A DNA stretch of 64,000 nucleotides from Sphingomonas sp. 7/4-4 (GCF_027941955.1 NZ_CP115960.1:4034001-4098000); one strand, 5' to 3'; shown: positions 46,009 through 57,878, counted from the stretch's first letter. The notes: a model not told the origin generated them from the sequence alone. Program-made: numbers and translations.

Positions 46009-46970
46009 GCCGACCGCCGCATTTTCAACAGGAGCAGGAAGAAGAACGGCGTGCCGAGCAACGCCATCGCGACGCCGAGCCGGATCTCCGACGCACCCGG
46101 ACCCAGCCGCACGAGGCTGTCGGCGGCGAGGACCAGTGCCGCGCCGCCCAGCGCCGCAGGGAGCAGAAGCGCCGAGGGCTTGGCGCCGGTCAGCGGGCGC
46201 AGCAGATGCGGCACGATCAGCCCGACGAAGCCGACCACCCCGGTGACCGCGACGCTGGCGCCGACCGCGAGTCCGGCGCCGAGCACGATCAGCATCTGGG
46301 TACGCTGAAGCCGCACTCCGAGCGAGCGCGCCGCGTCTTCGCCCAAAGTCAGCGCGTCGAGCGCGCGCCCGGTGAACAGCAGCAGCGCGCAGCCGATCGC
46401 GATGAAGGGCAGGGCCAGCTGGACCTCGGCGAAGCTGCGATCGGTAAGCGCACCCATGATCCAGTCGATGATCTCGGCGGTTGCGAAGGGATTGGGCGCG
46501 ATCGAGATCAGGAAGGCGGTGAGCGCGCCGGCGAGGCTGGCGAGCACGGTGCCGGCGAGGATGAAGGCGACCTGGCTGTCGGCGCGCCACGCCAGCCCGG
46601 CGAGCAGCAGCATCGACCCGCATGCGGCGAGCATGGCGGCGGCGAAGATGACGAGCGGTGCGCTGGCGGCGAAGACGACGATCGCGGCGACGGCGCCCAA
46701 AGCGGCGGAGGAGGAGACGCCGACCACCGCCGGATCGGCGAGCGGGTTGCGCAGATAGCCTTGCAGCACCGCTCCGGTCAGCCCCAAAGCGGCGCCGATC
46801 GCGAGCCCGAGGATCGCGCGGGGCAGGCGCAGCTCGGCGACGATCCACCAGCGCGGATCGCCCGAGAACCAGACGGACGGCGGCACCCACACCTTGCCCG
46901 CCATCAGCGAGCCGGCGAACAGCAGGGCCACCAACACTGCGAGGCCGAGGATCAGCAGCGGCCGGTTCAT
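45999..46970 (-). CDS. btuC: FecCD/BtuC-type permease
   Basis: 323 residues, about ten membrane helices. RLPRAILGLAIGAALGLTGAVLQGYLRNPLADP is the FecCD N-terminal signature and VGFVGLIVPHLLRPLTG the coupling-helix region. Forms the channel of the B12 importer with BtuD and BtuF. Start at ATG 46970 overlaps the btuF stop (ATGA). Confidence 0.93.
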   Translation of the reverse strand: MNRPLLILGLAVLVALLFAGSLMAGKVWVPPSVWFSGDPRWWIVAELRLPRAILGLAIGAALGLTGAVLQGYLRNPLADPAVVGVSSSAALGAVAAIVVFAASAPLVIFAAAMLAACGSMLLLAGLAWRADSQVAFILAGTVLASLAGALTAFLISIAPNPFATAEIIDWIMGALTDRSFAEVQLALPFIAIGCALLLFTGRALDALTLGEDAARSLGVRLQRTQMLIVLGAGLAVGASVAVTGVVGFVGLIVPHLLRPLTGAKPSALLLPAALGGAALVLAADSLVRLGPGASEIRLGVAMALLGTPFFFLLLLKMRRSAWS

Positions 46971-47791
46971 GGCGCCACCTCGCGCCGGATCTCGGCCAGC
47001 CGCGTCATCGCTTTGGTGATCACCGGCCCGCCGCAATTGACGAGGCTGCGCGGGAAATGCGCCTGATGAACCTTGGCGCCCGAGCGGGCGAGCGCCCAGC
47101 CGCGCATCTGCGCCGCGCGCGAGCTGGCGTCGCGGCCGGACTGATCGGGGACGAGCATCACCCGAGGCGGATCGGCCACGACATGCTCGATCGGGAGATA
47201 GCCGGTGCCCTGCAATCCATAATGCGCAGCATGGTCGCTGAAGCCGGCCTTGACCATCATCTCGTCGAGCAAGGTATTCGCGCCGTTGACGGTGTTGCCG
47301 CCGATCCAGAGCAAGGCGGGGACGAGCGGGCGATCGGTGCGCGCACCGGTGACGGCGCGGTCGATCCTCGCGACCATCGCTTCGCCGGCGGGCACGGCGC
47401 CCACCGCCGCGGCGAGTTCGCGCACTTGCGTCTTGCTGTCGGCGATCGTGCTCGCCCAGCCGAGCGTGAACGTCTTCACGCCGGCGCGCGCAAGCGCCTC
47501 GCGCGTCGAGACCGAAGCGAAGCTGTCGATGATCGCGAGATCGGGGCGCAGCGCGATGATCTCCTCGGCGGTGCCGTTGTTGACGTTGAATTTCCGGGCG
47601 ACCTCGATCGGGATCGAGGTCGCGCCGGGATCGCGCGAATAATGGCTGATCGCGGCGATGCGGTCGGGCGGGACCAGTTCGACCAGCATCGCATCGGCGC
47701 ACGGGTTAAGCGACACGATCCCGCCCCCGTGCGACGAAGGTTGCGCCGCGCATCCGGCTGCCGCGAGGCAGAGAAGCGCGGCGACCCGCAT
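46967..47791 (-). CDS. btuF: cobalamin-binding protein BtuF-like, lipoprotein
   Basis: 274 residues. Signal with lipobox (CLAAAGCAAQ), so it is membrane-anchored, unlike soluble E. coli BtuF. Helical-backbone binding fold: VSLNPCADAMLVELV, IAAISHYSRDP, EIIALRPDLAIID, PRVMLVPDQSG. Start overlaps the btuB stop by one base. In the B12 riboswitch operon, so cobalamin or a corrinoid is the probable ligand. Confidence 0.88.
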   Translation of the reverse strand: MRVAALLCLAAAGCAAQPSSHGGGIVSLNPCADAMLVELVPPDRIAAISHYSRDPGATSIPIEVARKFNVNNGTAEEIIALRPDLAIIDSFASVSTREALARAGVKTFTLGWASTIADSKTQVRELAAAVGAVPAGEAMVARIDRAVTGARTDRPLVPALLWIGGNTVNGANTLLDEMMVKAGFSDHAAHYGLQGTGYLPIEHVVADPPRVMLVPDQSGRDASSRAAQMRGWALARSGAKVHQAHFPRSLVNCGGPVITKAMTRLAEIRREVAP

Positions 47792-49630
47792 CAGTTGAGC
47801 TTCAGCCGCACGCCGGCATAGGCCGCGCGTCCATAGGTGCCGTAGCCCGACACCACCTGATACTTCTCGTCGGTCAGGTTCTCGACGCGGCCATAGACTG
47901 CGAAGCGATCGCCGATCGGCATCTCGGCGCGGATGCTGCCGAGCGCGAAGCCGTCGAGCCGGGTGAAATTGCCCTGGTCGTTGAAGCTGTCCCCGACGAT
48001 CGTCACCGTGCCCCCAGCGAAAGCCCGAACGGCAGGCGGTAATCGGCGGAGAGACTGGCGGTGTCCTGCGGACGGCGCGCCAGCTGGTTGCCTTCATACC
48101 CCGCCGAGCGGTTCTCGGCGTCGGTATAGGTGTAGTTGGCGGTGACGGTAAGCGCCGCGACGGGCTTCAGCGCGAGTTCGACCTCGACACCCTCGGCGCG
48201 GGTGCGCGCGATGTTGGCGTAGGTGAAGCTGACCAGATCGAAGTCGATCTGGTTGCGCGTGTCGCGGTGGAAATACGTCACGGCCAGCTTGGCGGCACCG
48301 GCAAGCGCGCTCTGCTCGACGCCGGCTTCCCAGCTCTTCGCCGTCTCGGGCTGGAGCGTGTCGGTGCCGTAGAAGGGCGCGAACAGCTGGTAGAGCGTCG
48401 GTGCCTTGAAGCCCTCGCCATAGCTGGCGCGAAGCAAGGTGTTCTCGAACGGCTTGACCGCGGCGCTGGCGCCCCAGGTCGTGCGCCCGCCGAACCGGCT
48501 GTGATCGTCGTTGCGGATGCCCGCGGTGAGCGTGACCTGCTCGACCGGCGTGACGATCGCCTGACCGTAGAAGCTGGTGATGTCGGCGCGGTAGGTGTCG
48601 CTGCCATCGTAGAAGCGGAGGTTCTCGCGCTCGGCGCCGAAGGTCACGCGGACCTGCTCGACCAGCTTCGCGTCGCCGCGATATTCGTAGCGCTCGCTGC
48701 GACCGCGATAGAGATAATGCGGCGTGAAGGCGCCGGGCGCCGGATCATAGCCGTCGCGATTGACGTCGGCGATGGTGAAGGCGACGCGGTTTTCCAGGCC
48801 GCCGAAATTGGCGAACAGCCCGGCATAGCCGTACAGCTCCTGCGCGGTCGAATACTCGTCGGTGTCCGCGAAGCTGAAGGTCGGGGCGGGGAAGCCGTCG
48901 AGCTCGAGCCGCGAATTGGCGTAATAGCCGCGCAGATCGGCGCCGAAGCCCGGTGCGAACTCGACGCGAAGCCGGCCGCTGGCATTATATTGGCGATAGC
49001 CGTCCGCCTCGGTGCCCGCTGCCGCCTGCGAGATGCCGTCGGTGCGGAAATAGCCGCCGGTCAGCGCGCCCTGCACCGTGTCGTTGCCCGCGGCGATCGC
49101 GGCGTTGGCGGAGATCTGGTCGGCATAGCCATATTCGGCATTGGCGCGCGCCTCGATCCCGTCGACGGGCTTCTGGGTGACCACATTGACCACGCCGCCC
49201 AGTGCCTGGCTGCCCCAGATCACCGAATTGGGCCCGCGCAGGATTTCGACGCGCTGGACCGAGCCGGTCAGCAGATTGCCGAAGTCGAAAGCGCCGGCGG
49301 GAGCCGAGGATCGTTGGCGCGGACGCCGTCGATCAGCACCAGGGTCTGCGCATCCTCGGCACCGCGGATGCGGACCGCGGTCACGCCGCCTGGGCCGCCA
49401 TTGCGGGTGGAGGAGACGCCCGGCGTGGTAGCGAGCAGGTCGGAGAGCGAGACGGTCTGGCGCGCCTCGATCAAATCGCGGTCGAGCACGGTGATCGAGC
49501 GGCCGGTGGTCTCGGCATCCTGCTCGACGCCGGACGCGACGACGACGATCCGGTCGTCGTCCGACTGGGCATGCGCCACGGCCGGCAGCAATGCGGCGGA
49601 GGCGTAAAGAAACAGCTTCAACTTGGTCAC
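47791..49630 (-). CDS. btuB: TonB-dependent cobalamin receptor BtuB, two frameshifts
   Basis: Signal peptide MTKLKLFLYASAALLPAVAHA, TonB box region (DDDRIVVVASG), plug domain (DLLATTPGVSSTRNGGPGG, RIRGAEDAQTLVLIDGVRAN), then a 22-strand barrel ending YGRAAYAGVRLKLN. Two single-base losses: at 49308-49309 in the plug (ANDP should continue SAPAGAFDFGNL) and in the G run at 48011-48015 near the C-terminus. Repair gives 613 residues, the size of BtuB. Imports B12 across the outer membrane; the riboswitch upstream shuts it off when B12 is plentiful. Confidence 0.93.
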
Positions 49631-49756
49631 GGCAAAGACACCTTCGTCTGGGGTCGTCTTGCCGAAAATTGGCGCGGCGACCCGGTTAAACGGTGTCGCT
49701 CACGCGAGGGCACGCCCTCGTTCGCCCGGTGCACCCCGCCCGCGCAAAGGAATCGA

Positions 49757-49920
49757 CTGTGACTGGCAGGTCTCCTGGCTCCCGGGTCACTACATGCGCG
49801 CCGCCTTCCCGGATGTGCTCCAGTGGCATGATGGCGCGAATGCTCGCCGGTTACAGTTGCGGGGGCAGCCTCGGGTTCGAACCGAGTTCCCATTTTCATC
49901 CCCTTGCGGGGACACCTGTC
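49757..49920 (-). ncRNA. cobalamin (AdoCbl) riboswitch
   Basis: On the minus strand the region carries the conserved elements in order: an opening GACAGGTGTCCCC stem, GCTGCCCCCGCAACTGTAAC core, and the B12 box GAGCCAGGAGACCTGCCAGTC (49759-49780 on the plus strand reads as its complement). It ends about 125 bases before the btuB start, leaving space for the expression platform. Controls btuB-btuF-btuC-btuD. Confidence 0.95.
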
Positions 49921-50039
49921 ACGGCGGCGCCTCTACGCCCGGCCCGGTTTCGCTGCAACAGCGAAATAAATGTGGGTTTGTCTCTTTAGTGTAACCAACG
50001 GTCAATCCGGCGTTTACCAGCCTGCCGCACAAGCGCCTC

Positions 50040-51349
50040 ATGCGAACCGCCTCGTCTCCGTTGCCCCGCTCGTCTCCCGATTGGCTCAGCCCGGAAGAGG
50101 CGAGCCCGCCTTTGCTGATGCTTCGCGATTCACTGTTCGAGGCCGTCGACATCTTCACCCGTGATACCGACATCCGGCTGGTGCCAGTGGTCGACGCCGC
50201 GGATCGCCCGGTCGGCGCGGTGTTCGAGAAGGATGTGCGGCAGCTGCTGCTCAATCCCTTCGGCCACGCGCTGCTGCGCAACCCCAGTTACGGCCACGCC
50301 GTCGCCCGGCTGGTGCGCGATTGTCCGGTGGCGGAAATGACGCGGGACGTGGGCGCGCTGACCCGGGCCTATCGCGCCGCCAATGGCAGCGAGGGGATGA
50401 TCCTCACCCGCGACGGCCGCGTCGCCGGCGTGCTCACCAATCGCCGCCTGCTCCACATGACCGCCGAGCAGGAGCGCGGCGAAACCCGCGCCCGGGTCGA
50501 ACGTGCCGAGCGCATCGAGCAGGCTAGTCTCAGGTTCGAGGCGCAGGTGACTTCGCTGTCGCGGACGATGCGCGCGCTCGCCACCGAGCTGCAGCACGAC
50601 GCCTCGGGCACCGCCGGCCGCGCCTCCGATCTCGGCGACCGCGCGGTCGCGGTGGCGGCGGCGGCGTCGCAAACCCGTGACAATATCGGCGAGATCGCCG
50701 AGCGCGGCCGCGGTCTCGCCGGCGCGCTCGCGCGGATCGAGCGGAGCAGCGACGCCACGCGCGGCGCGGCGTCGCGCGCCGCCGATATGGTCGCCGCGGG
50801 CAGCAACCGCACGCGCGAGCTGCTGGGCGCCGCGCAGACGATCGATTCGGTGATCGCGCTGATCAGCGAGATCGCGGCCCGAGTGAATTTGCTCGCGCTC
50901 AATGCCACGATCGAGGCCGCGCGTGCGGGCGAGGCGGGACGGGGCTTCACTGTCGTCGCGCACGAAGTGAAGCAGCTCTCCAGCCAGACCAGCACCGCGG
51001 CAGCGCGAATCGCAGCGCATGTCGGCGAGATCCGCCACGGCATCGACGATGTCGCGCGCGGCCATGCCGAGGTCGAATGTGCGATCGAGGCGATGGCCGA
51101 GCTGGCGAGCGGCGTGCAGGCCGCGGTGATGGCGCAGGAGGCCGCGACCCGGACGATCGCCGTCAATGTCGAGGAAGCGGTCGCCGCCAGTGCCGCGATC
51201 CATGACGATGTCGCCGCGATCGGCGAGACGTCGCGTGCGGCGCAGGACAGCGTCGACACCATGCGCGCCCGCGCCGCACGGCTGCAGCAGGGCGCGGGGC
51301 GCTCTCGGAAGAGCTGGAAGCGTTCCTGGCGGAGCTGCGCGCGGCCTAG
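50040..51349 (+). CDS. soluble chemoreceptor (MCP) with N-terminal CBS-like region, frameshifted
   Basis: No membrane segment. Residues about 30-140 resemble a CBS pair (DTDIRLVPVVDAADRPVGAV, EGMILTRDGRVAGVLTN); residues about 170-430 form the coiled-coil signalling domain with the hairpin tip ISEIAARVNLLALNATIEAA and GRGFTVVAHEVKQLSSQT. One G is lost from the run at 51296-51299; repair gives the end ALSEELEAFLAELRAA and a TAG at 51347-51349, 436 residues. No ribosome site is obvious before the ATG. Divergent from the B12 operon. Signal unknown. Confidence 0.85.
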
Positions 51350-51816
51350 GGCCGCGGGCCGGTCTCGGCGAACTCGGCCATCAGCGCCGGATAGCTTTCG
51401 GGATCGGGAAAGGTGTCGAACCGGTGCCTCGCGCCGGTCTCGGCCCAGGGCAATTTCTCGCACGCGTACGTGTCGAGGAAGGGCGTCACCCAGCCATGCT
51501 CGTCGAGCACGGGCACGCGCAAATTGACGAAGAAATCCATGCCTTCGATCCGGGTGAACAGCCAGCTCTTGCAGCTGTCGCAATGGTGGTGATGGGCCTG
51601 CGGTCCGCGCAGCCCGCCGATCACCGTCTCGCCTGCGGTCACCGCAAAGCCTTCGGAAGGAATGCTGATCGTCAGCGAGAAGGCGCTCGCGCTCATCGAG
51701 CGGCAGCCGGTGCAATGGCAGGCCATCGTCATCATCGGCGGCGCGCTCACGCGCACCCGCACCGCGCCGCAGCGGCATCCGCCTTCCCAAGGCAATTTCC
51801 AAGCGTCCATTGGCAC
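51346..51816 (-). CDS. GFA-domain protein (Mss4-like)
   Basis: 156 residues. Zinc Cys pairs GGCRCGAVRV and ACHCTGCRSM, then HCDSCKSWLF, as in the GFA (glutathione-dependent formaldehyde-activating) family; catalytic function of most members is unproven. Two close start codons exist (51816 and 51810). Its TAG overlaps the TAG of the convergent chemoreceptor gene within the palindrome CTAG at 51346-51349. Confidence 0.86.
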   Translation of the reverse strand: MPMDAWKLPWEGGCRCGAVRVRVSAPPMMTMACHCTGCRSMSASAFSLTISIPSEGFAVTAGETVIGGLRGPQAHHHHCDSCKSWLFTRIEGMDFFVNLRVPVLDEHGWVTPFLDTYACEKLPWAETGARHRFDTFPDPESYPALMAEFAETGPRP

Positions 51817-51956
51817 CTCCAGCGCGCTTTTAGCGGCACCCCTTGCGACGGCAATGCCGGAAGCACGATCATCGCGGGTGCGCGGCTATCTCATTGGGAA
51901 GGAGGAACGGCGGGGCCGGGGCTGCGTTGTGGCAAGCCTAGGAGGACCGCCTTGCC

Positions 51957-52538
51957 ATGAAGACGCATCATTTGATCCTGGGGCTCGCCCCGGCGCTCGC
52001 ACTTGCCGCTTGCGGCGGCAACCAGACGACCACGACCAACGCGACCACAACCGCCGACAACGTATCGGCCCTGGACGTGCCCGCCGCCGACAATATGGCG
52101 ATGGCGGATGCGGCACTGTCGCCGGCGCAGAAGTTCGCCAACGATGTCGGCGCCAGTGACTATTACGAGATCGAGGCCGGCAAGCTGGCGCAGGAAAAGG
52201 CGCAGGCCAAGGGCCTCAAGGACTTCGGCAAGATGATGGTCGAGCATCACACCGCCTCGACCGACAAGCTCAAGGCGGCCGGTGCCAAGGCCAGCCCGGC
52301 GATCACGCCCAATCCGACGCTCACCGTCGAGCAGGAGGCCAATCTCTCGGCGCTGCGGGCGGCCGACGGCGCGGCGTTCGACGCTGCCTACAAGGCCCAG
52401 CAGATCGCTGCGCACGAGAAAGCGCTCGCCGCGGTCAAGGACTATGCCGCCACCGGCGACGTTCCCGAGCTCAAGAAGTTCGCGGGCGATGCCGAGAAGA
52501 TCGTCCAGGCGCATCTGACCAAGATCAAGGGGCTGTAG
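51957..52538 (+). CDS. DUF4142 lipoprotein
   Basis: 193 residues. Signal with lipobox ALALAACGGN, a Thr/Asn/Ala linker, then a DUF4142 ferritin-like four-helix domain: SPAQKFANDVGASDYYEIEAGKLA..., LKDFGKMMVEHHTASTDKL and AHEKALAAVKDYA. Family is common in sphingomonads and linked to periplasmic stress without defined activity. Followed by a composite repeat. Confidence 0.87.
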   Translation: MKTHHLILGLAPALALAACGGNQTTTTNATTTADNVSALDVPAADNMAMADAALSPAQKFANDVGASDYYEIEAGKLAQEKAQAKGLKDFGKMMVEHHTASTDKLKAAGAKASPAITPNPTLTVEQEANLSALRAADGAAFDAAYKAQQIAAHEKALAAVKDYAATGDVPELKKFAGDAEKIVQAHLTKIKGL

Positions 52539-52551
52539 GCGGGAACTCTCT

Positions 52552-52650
52552 CCTCTCTCCGCTTGCGGGGAGAGGGCCGGGGAGAGGTGCCTATCGAGGG
52601 CGCGACGCACTTGCCCCTCTCCCCGACCCTCTCCCCTGAAGGGGAGAGGG
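52552..52650. repeat. composite inverted repeat between DUF4142 and bactofilin genes
   Basis: CCTCTCTCCGCTTGCGGGGAGAGG with GGCCGGGGAGAGG (52552-52586) faces CCCCTCTCCCCGACCCTCTCCCC and TGAAGGGGAGAGGG (about 52612-52650). Probably ends both convergent transcripts. Confidence 0.7.
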
Positions 52651-52665
52651 AGAAGGAAGGAAGGT

Positions 52666-53100
52666 TTAGGCCGCTTCTTCCTGCGCCATGTCGGGCACTG
52701 CGCGCGGCCCGGTCGCCGCGGCCTCGCCGCCGGTCCGCTTGAGCCGGCCGTCGACATGGCCGCCATTCTCGATGGTGATGTCCTGATATTCGACATCGCC
52801 GATGATCTTCGCCGAACGCTCGACCGTGAGGTGCTTGACGTGGACGCTGCCTTCGATCGTCCCGGCGATCCGTGCGGTCTCGGCAGTGACGCCGCCGACG
52901 ATCCGGCTCTCGGGTCCCTGGACAAGGTTGCCGCAATAGACGTCGCCCTCGATGCTCCCGTCGATATGGAGGTCGGCGGTCGCGCGGACATCGCCGGTCA
53001 CTTCCATGTCAGGGCCGATCACCGAGAACATGCCGCGCCCGCGTCCGCTTGCCTGCGCCGGGCTCGTGGGCCGGTCGTCGCGCTTGTTGCCGTTGAACAT
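52666..53100 (-). CDS. bactofilin (polymer-forming cytoskeletal protein)
   Basis: 144 residues. Disordered N-terminus (GNKRDDRPTSPAQASGRGRG), a beta-helix core with bactofilin repeats (GDVRATADLHIDGSIEGDV, GGVTAETARIAGTIEGSVHV, KIIGDVEYQDITIENGGHVDG), and a disordered acidic tail. Forms filaments that localise cell-wall enzymes. No LytM peptidase partner lies next to it here. ATG at 53100 is the only plausible start. Confidence 0.9.
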   Translation of the reverse strand: MFNGNKRDDRPTSPAQASGRGRGMFSVIGPDMEVTGDVRATADLHIDGSIEGDVYCGNLVQGPESRIVGGVTAETARIAGTIEGSVHVKHLTVERSAKIIGDVEYQDITIENGGHVDGRLKRTGGEAAATGPRAVPDMAQEEAA

Positions 53101-53533
53101 AAGATACTCCCCCAGCCCGGGACTCGAAGCCCCGGTGTGTGCCTATCATTGTCGGGCGGAATCCAAAACTCGCTGAACCGCTCGACTGGTCGATTATCGT
53201 TGAGTCGCCGGAGCGCACGGCATGAAGGAGCGGCAGCGAGCATTGCGAGCGAAGCTGCGGTGCCCGGCGTCGGACCGTCGAGCCAAATGCGCCCGCTGCC
53301 CCCATTGACCCCGCATGCCTCCACAGCTATAGGCGCCCCCGTTCCGCGAGGGCCCCACAAGGCATAAGACTCGGGGAACAAAGAGCTGAACGTTGCTGGA
53401 GACGCAATGGCCCGGGGGTCAAAGACACCCGGGGCCTTTTCGTATTCTATAGAGATTTGATTTTTTCGAGAAGAATCTGGGCTCCAGCAAAGTAACCGCC
53501 GGATCATCCGGTAACTTAAAGGTGAAGGGCTTC
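53101..53533. promoter_or_regulatory. bactofilin-rpsL gap with leader hairpin
   Basis: 433 bp without a convincing gene. Divergent promoters are expected. GGCCCGGGGGTC... and ...CACCCGGGGCCTTTT (53409-53440) form a terminator-like hairpin with a T run about 95 bases before rpsL, possibly an attenuator in the str-operon leader or the end of a short leader RNA. GANTC sites are scattered (53122, 53159, 53203, 53368, 53473). A T-arm-like stretch near 53115-53135 lacks the rest of a tRNA. Confidence 0.5.
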
Positions 53534-53905
53534 ATGCCAACGATCAACCAGCTGGTCCGCAAGGGCCGCGAACCGCAGAAGGCCAAGTCGAAGGTCCCTG
53601 CGATGGAGCAGAACCCGCAAAAGCGCGGCGTCTGCACCCGTGTCTACACCACGACCCCGAAGAAGCCGAACTCGGCTCTGCGCAAGGTGGCCAAGGTCCG
53701 CCTGACCAACCAGCGCGAAGTCATTTCGTACATTCCGGGCGAGGGCCACAATCTTCAGGAGCACTCGGTGGTCCTGATCCGCGGCGGCCGCGTGCGCGAT
53801 CTTCCCGGCGTTCGGTATCACGTCCTTCGCGGCGTGCTCGATACGCAGGGTGTGAAGGATCGTCGCCAGTCGCGTTCCAAGTACGGCGCAAAGCGTCCGA
53901 AGTAA
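53534..53905 (+). CDS. rpsL: 30S ribosomal protein S12
   Basis: 123 residues, MPTINQLVRKGREPQKAKSK, with the streptomycin-relevant TTTPKKPNSALRK and GGRVRDLPGVRYH segments; the Lys residues of wild-type (sensitive) S12 are present. ATG 53534 follows GAAGGG. First gene of the str operon (rpsL-rpsG-fusA-tuf). Confidence 0.98.
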   Translation: MPTINQLVRKGREPQKAKSKVPAMEQNPQKRGVCTRVYTTTPKKPNSALRKVAKVRLTNQREVISYIPGEGHNLQEHSVVLIRGGRVRDLPGVRYHVLRGVLDTQGVKDRRQSRSKYGAKRPK

Positions 53906-53958
53906 GCCGGCCGGCTTATGCCGACCTCCAAGGCTGAAGTTTAGAAGGAAGATATCAG

Positions 53959-54429
53959 ATGGCTCGTCGTCGTCGTCCCGAGAAGCGGGAAATCCTGCCT
54001 GATCCCGTTTACGGGGATGAGGTTCTCACCAAGTTCATGAATTCGGTCATGCTGGACGGCAAGAAGTCCGTGGCCGAGGGCATCGTCTATACGGCGCTCG
54101 AAACCGTCGAGCAGCGCGCCAAGCGCGAGCCGATCGGCGTGTTCCATGAAGCGCTCAACAACATCAAGCCGGGCATCGAGGTCCGTTCGCGCCGCGTCGG
54201 CGGTGCGACCTACCAGGTTCCCGTCGAGGTCCGTCCGGAGCGTGCCCAGGCACTTGCGATCCGCTGGCTGATCACGTCCGCGCGCAATCGCAGCGAGCAC
54301 ACCATGTCGGCCCGCCTCTCGGGCGAGCTGATGGATGCCGCCAACAACCGCGGCAACGCGGTGAAGAAGCGCGAAGACACCCACCGTATGGCCGAAGCGA
54401 ACCGCGCCTTCAGCCACTACCGCTGGTAA
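53959..54429 (+). CDS. rpsG: 30S ribosomal protein S7
   Basis: 156 residues, standard length. MARRRRPEKREILPDPVYGD start and GGATYQVPVEVRPERAQALA core. Initiates assembly of the 30S head and contacts the E-site tRNA. Second gene of the str operon, 53 bp after rpsL; GAAGGAAG precedes the ATG. Confidence 0.98.
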   Translation: MARRRRPEKREILPDPVYGDEVLTKFMNSVMLDGKKSVAEGIVYTALETVEQRAKREPIGVFHEALNNIKPGIEVRSRRVGGATYQVPVEVRPERAQALAIRWLITSARNRSEHTMSARLSGELMDAANNRGNAVKKREDTHRMAEANRAFSHYRW

Positions 54430-54447
54430 TTTTCGACCCTATATTCT

Positions 54448-54472
54448 GGGGAGCCGCCACCAGCGGCTCCCC
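54448..54472 (+). repeat. 10-bp hairpin between rpsG and fusA
   Basis: GGGGAGCCGC pairs with GCGGCTCCCC around CACCA. No T run follows, so it is more likely an mRNA-stability or processing element than a terminator. Confidence 0.65.
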
Positions 54473-54495
54473 AAATCGCTAAGGAAACTGAGATC

Positions 54496-56592
<2,097 letters not shown>

Positions 56593-56671
56593 CCCGAAAT
56601 GAGTCGCTAAGGGGCCGCGTTCGCGTGGCGCCCTGAAGGCCGCGAATCAGAATCCAGAAGGTAGGAAAGCA

Positions 56672-57865
56672 ATGGCGAAGGCAAAATTCGAGCGGAACAA
56701 GCCGCACCTCAACATCGGCACCATCGGTCACGTCGATCACGGCAAGACCTCGCTGACCGCAGCGATCACCAAGGTGCTGGCCGAGACCTCGGGCGGCGTC
56801 GCAGTCGATTTCGCGAACATCGACAAGGCTCCGGAAGAGCGCGAGCGCGGCATCACCATCTCGACCGCGCACGTCGAGTATGAGACGGCTGCTCGTCACT
56901 ATGCGCACGTCGATTGCCCGGGCCACGCCGACTATGTGAAGAACATGATCACCGGTGCCGCCCAGATGGACGGCGCGATCCTCGTGGTCGCCGCCACCGA
57001 CGGCCCGATGCCGCAGACCAAGGAGCACATCCTGCTCGCCAAGCAGGTCGGCGTGCCGACCATGGTGGTATTCCTCAACAAGGTCGATCTGGTCGACGAC
57101 GAGGAAATCCTCGAGCTGGTCGAGATGGAAATCCGCGAAGAGCTCTCCAAGCGCGAGTTCGACGGCGACAACATTCCGATCATCCGCGGTTCGGCGACTG
57201 CCGCGCTTTCGGGTTCGGACGACGTGCTCGGCAAGCAGGCGATCCTTGCGCTGATGGCCGCTGTCGACGAGTCGATCCCGCAGCCGGAGCGTCCGCTGGA
57301 CAAGCCGTTCATGATGCCGATCGAGGACGTGTTCTCGATCTCGGGCCGCGGCACGGTCGTCACCGGCCGCGTCGAGACCGGCATCGTCAAGGTTGGCGAG
57401 GAAGTCGAGATCGTCGGCATCCAGGAAGCCGTCCGCAAGACCGTCGTCACCGGCGTCGAAATGTTCCGCAAGCTGCTTGACCAGGGCCAGGCCGGCGACA
57501 ACATCGGCGCGCTGATCCGCGGCGTCGGCCGTGAAGAGGTCGAGCGTGGCCAGGTTCTCTGCAAGCCGGGTTCGATCAAGCCGCACACCGACTTCCAGTC
57601 GTCGGTCTACGTGCTGTCGAAGGACGAGGGTGGCCGTCACACGCCGTTCTTCGCCAACTATCGTCCGCAGTTCTACTTCCGTACCACGGACGTGACCGGC
57701 ACGATCGAGCTGCCGGCCGGCACCGAGATGGTGATGCCGGGCGACGAAGTCGCTTTGGGCATCAAGCTCATCGCGCCGATCGCCATGGACGTCGGTCAGC
57801 GCTTCACGATCCGTGAAGGCGGCCGTACCGTCGGTGCAGGCGTCGTCGCTTCGATCGACAAGTAA
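56672..57865 (+). CDS. tuf: elongation factor Tu
   Basis: 397 residues. GHVDHGKTSLTAAIT, RGITISTAHVEYET, DCPGHADYVKNMITGAAQMD, NKVDLVDD. Delivers aminoacyl-tRNA. AGGTAGGAAAG precedes the ATG. Last gene of the str operon here; a long perfect hairpin follows. Confidence 0.98.
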   Translation: MAKAKFERNKPHLNIGTIGHVDHGKTSLTAAITKVLAETSGGVAVDFANIDKAPEERERGITISTAHVEYETAARHYAHVDCPGHADYVKNMITGAAQMDGAILVVAATDGPMPQTKEHILLAKQVGVPTMVVFLNKVDLVDDEEILELVEMEIREELSKREFDGDNIPIIRGSATAALSGSDDVLGKQAILALMAAVDESIPQPERPLDKPFMMPIEDVFSISGRGTVVTGRVETGIVKVGEEVEIVGIQEAVRKTVVTGVEMFRKLLDQGQAGDNIGALIRGVGREEVERGQVLCKPGSIKPHTDFQSSVYVLSKDEGGRHTPFFANYRPQFYFRTTDVTGTIELPAGTEMVMPGDEVALGIKLIAPIAMDVGQRFTIREGGRTVGAGVVASIDK

Positions 57866-57878
57866 GACTAGGGATAAA

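Noticed and set aside
53112..53136. T-arm-like CTTCGAG loop with GGGG/CCC stem suggesting a tRNA
   Set aside because: No acceptor partner, D-arm or anticodon arm found within 80 bases on either side.
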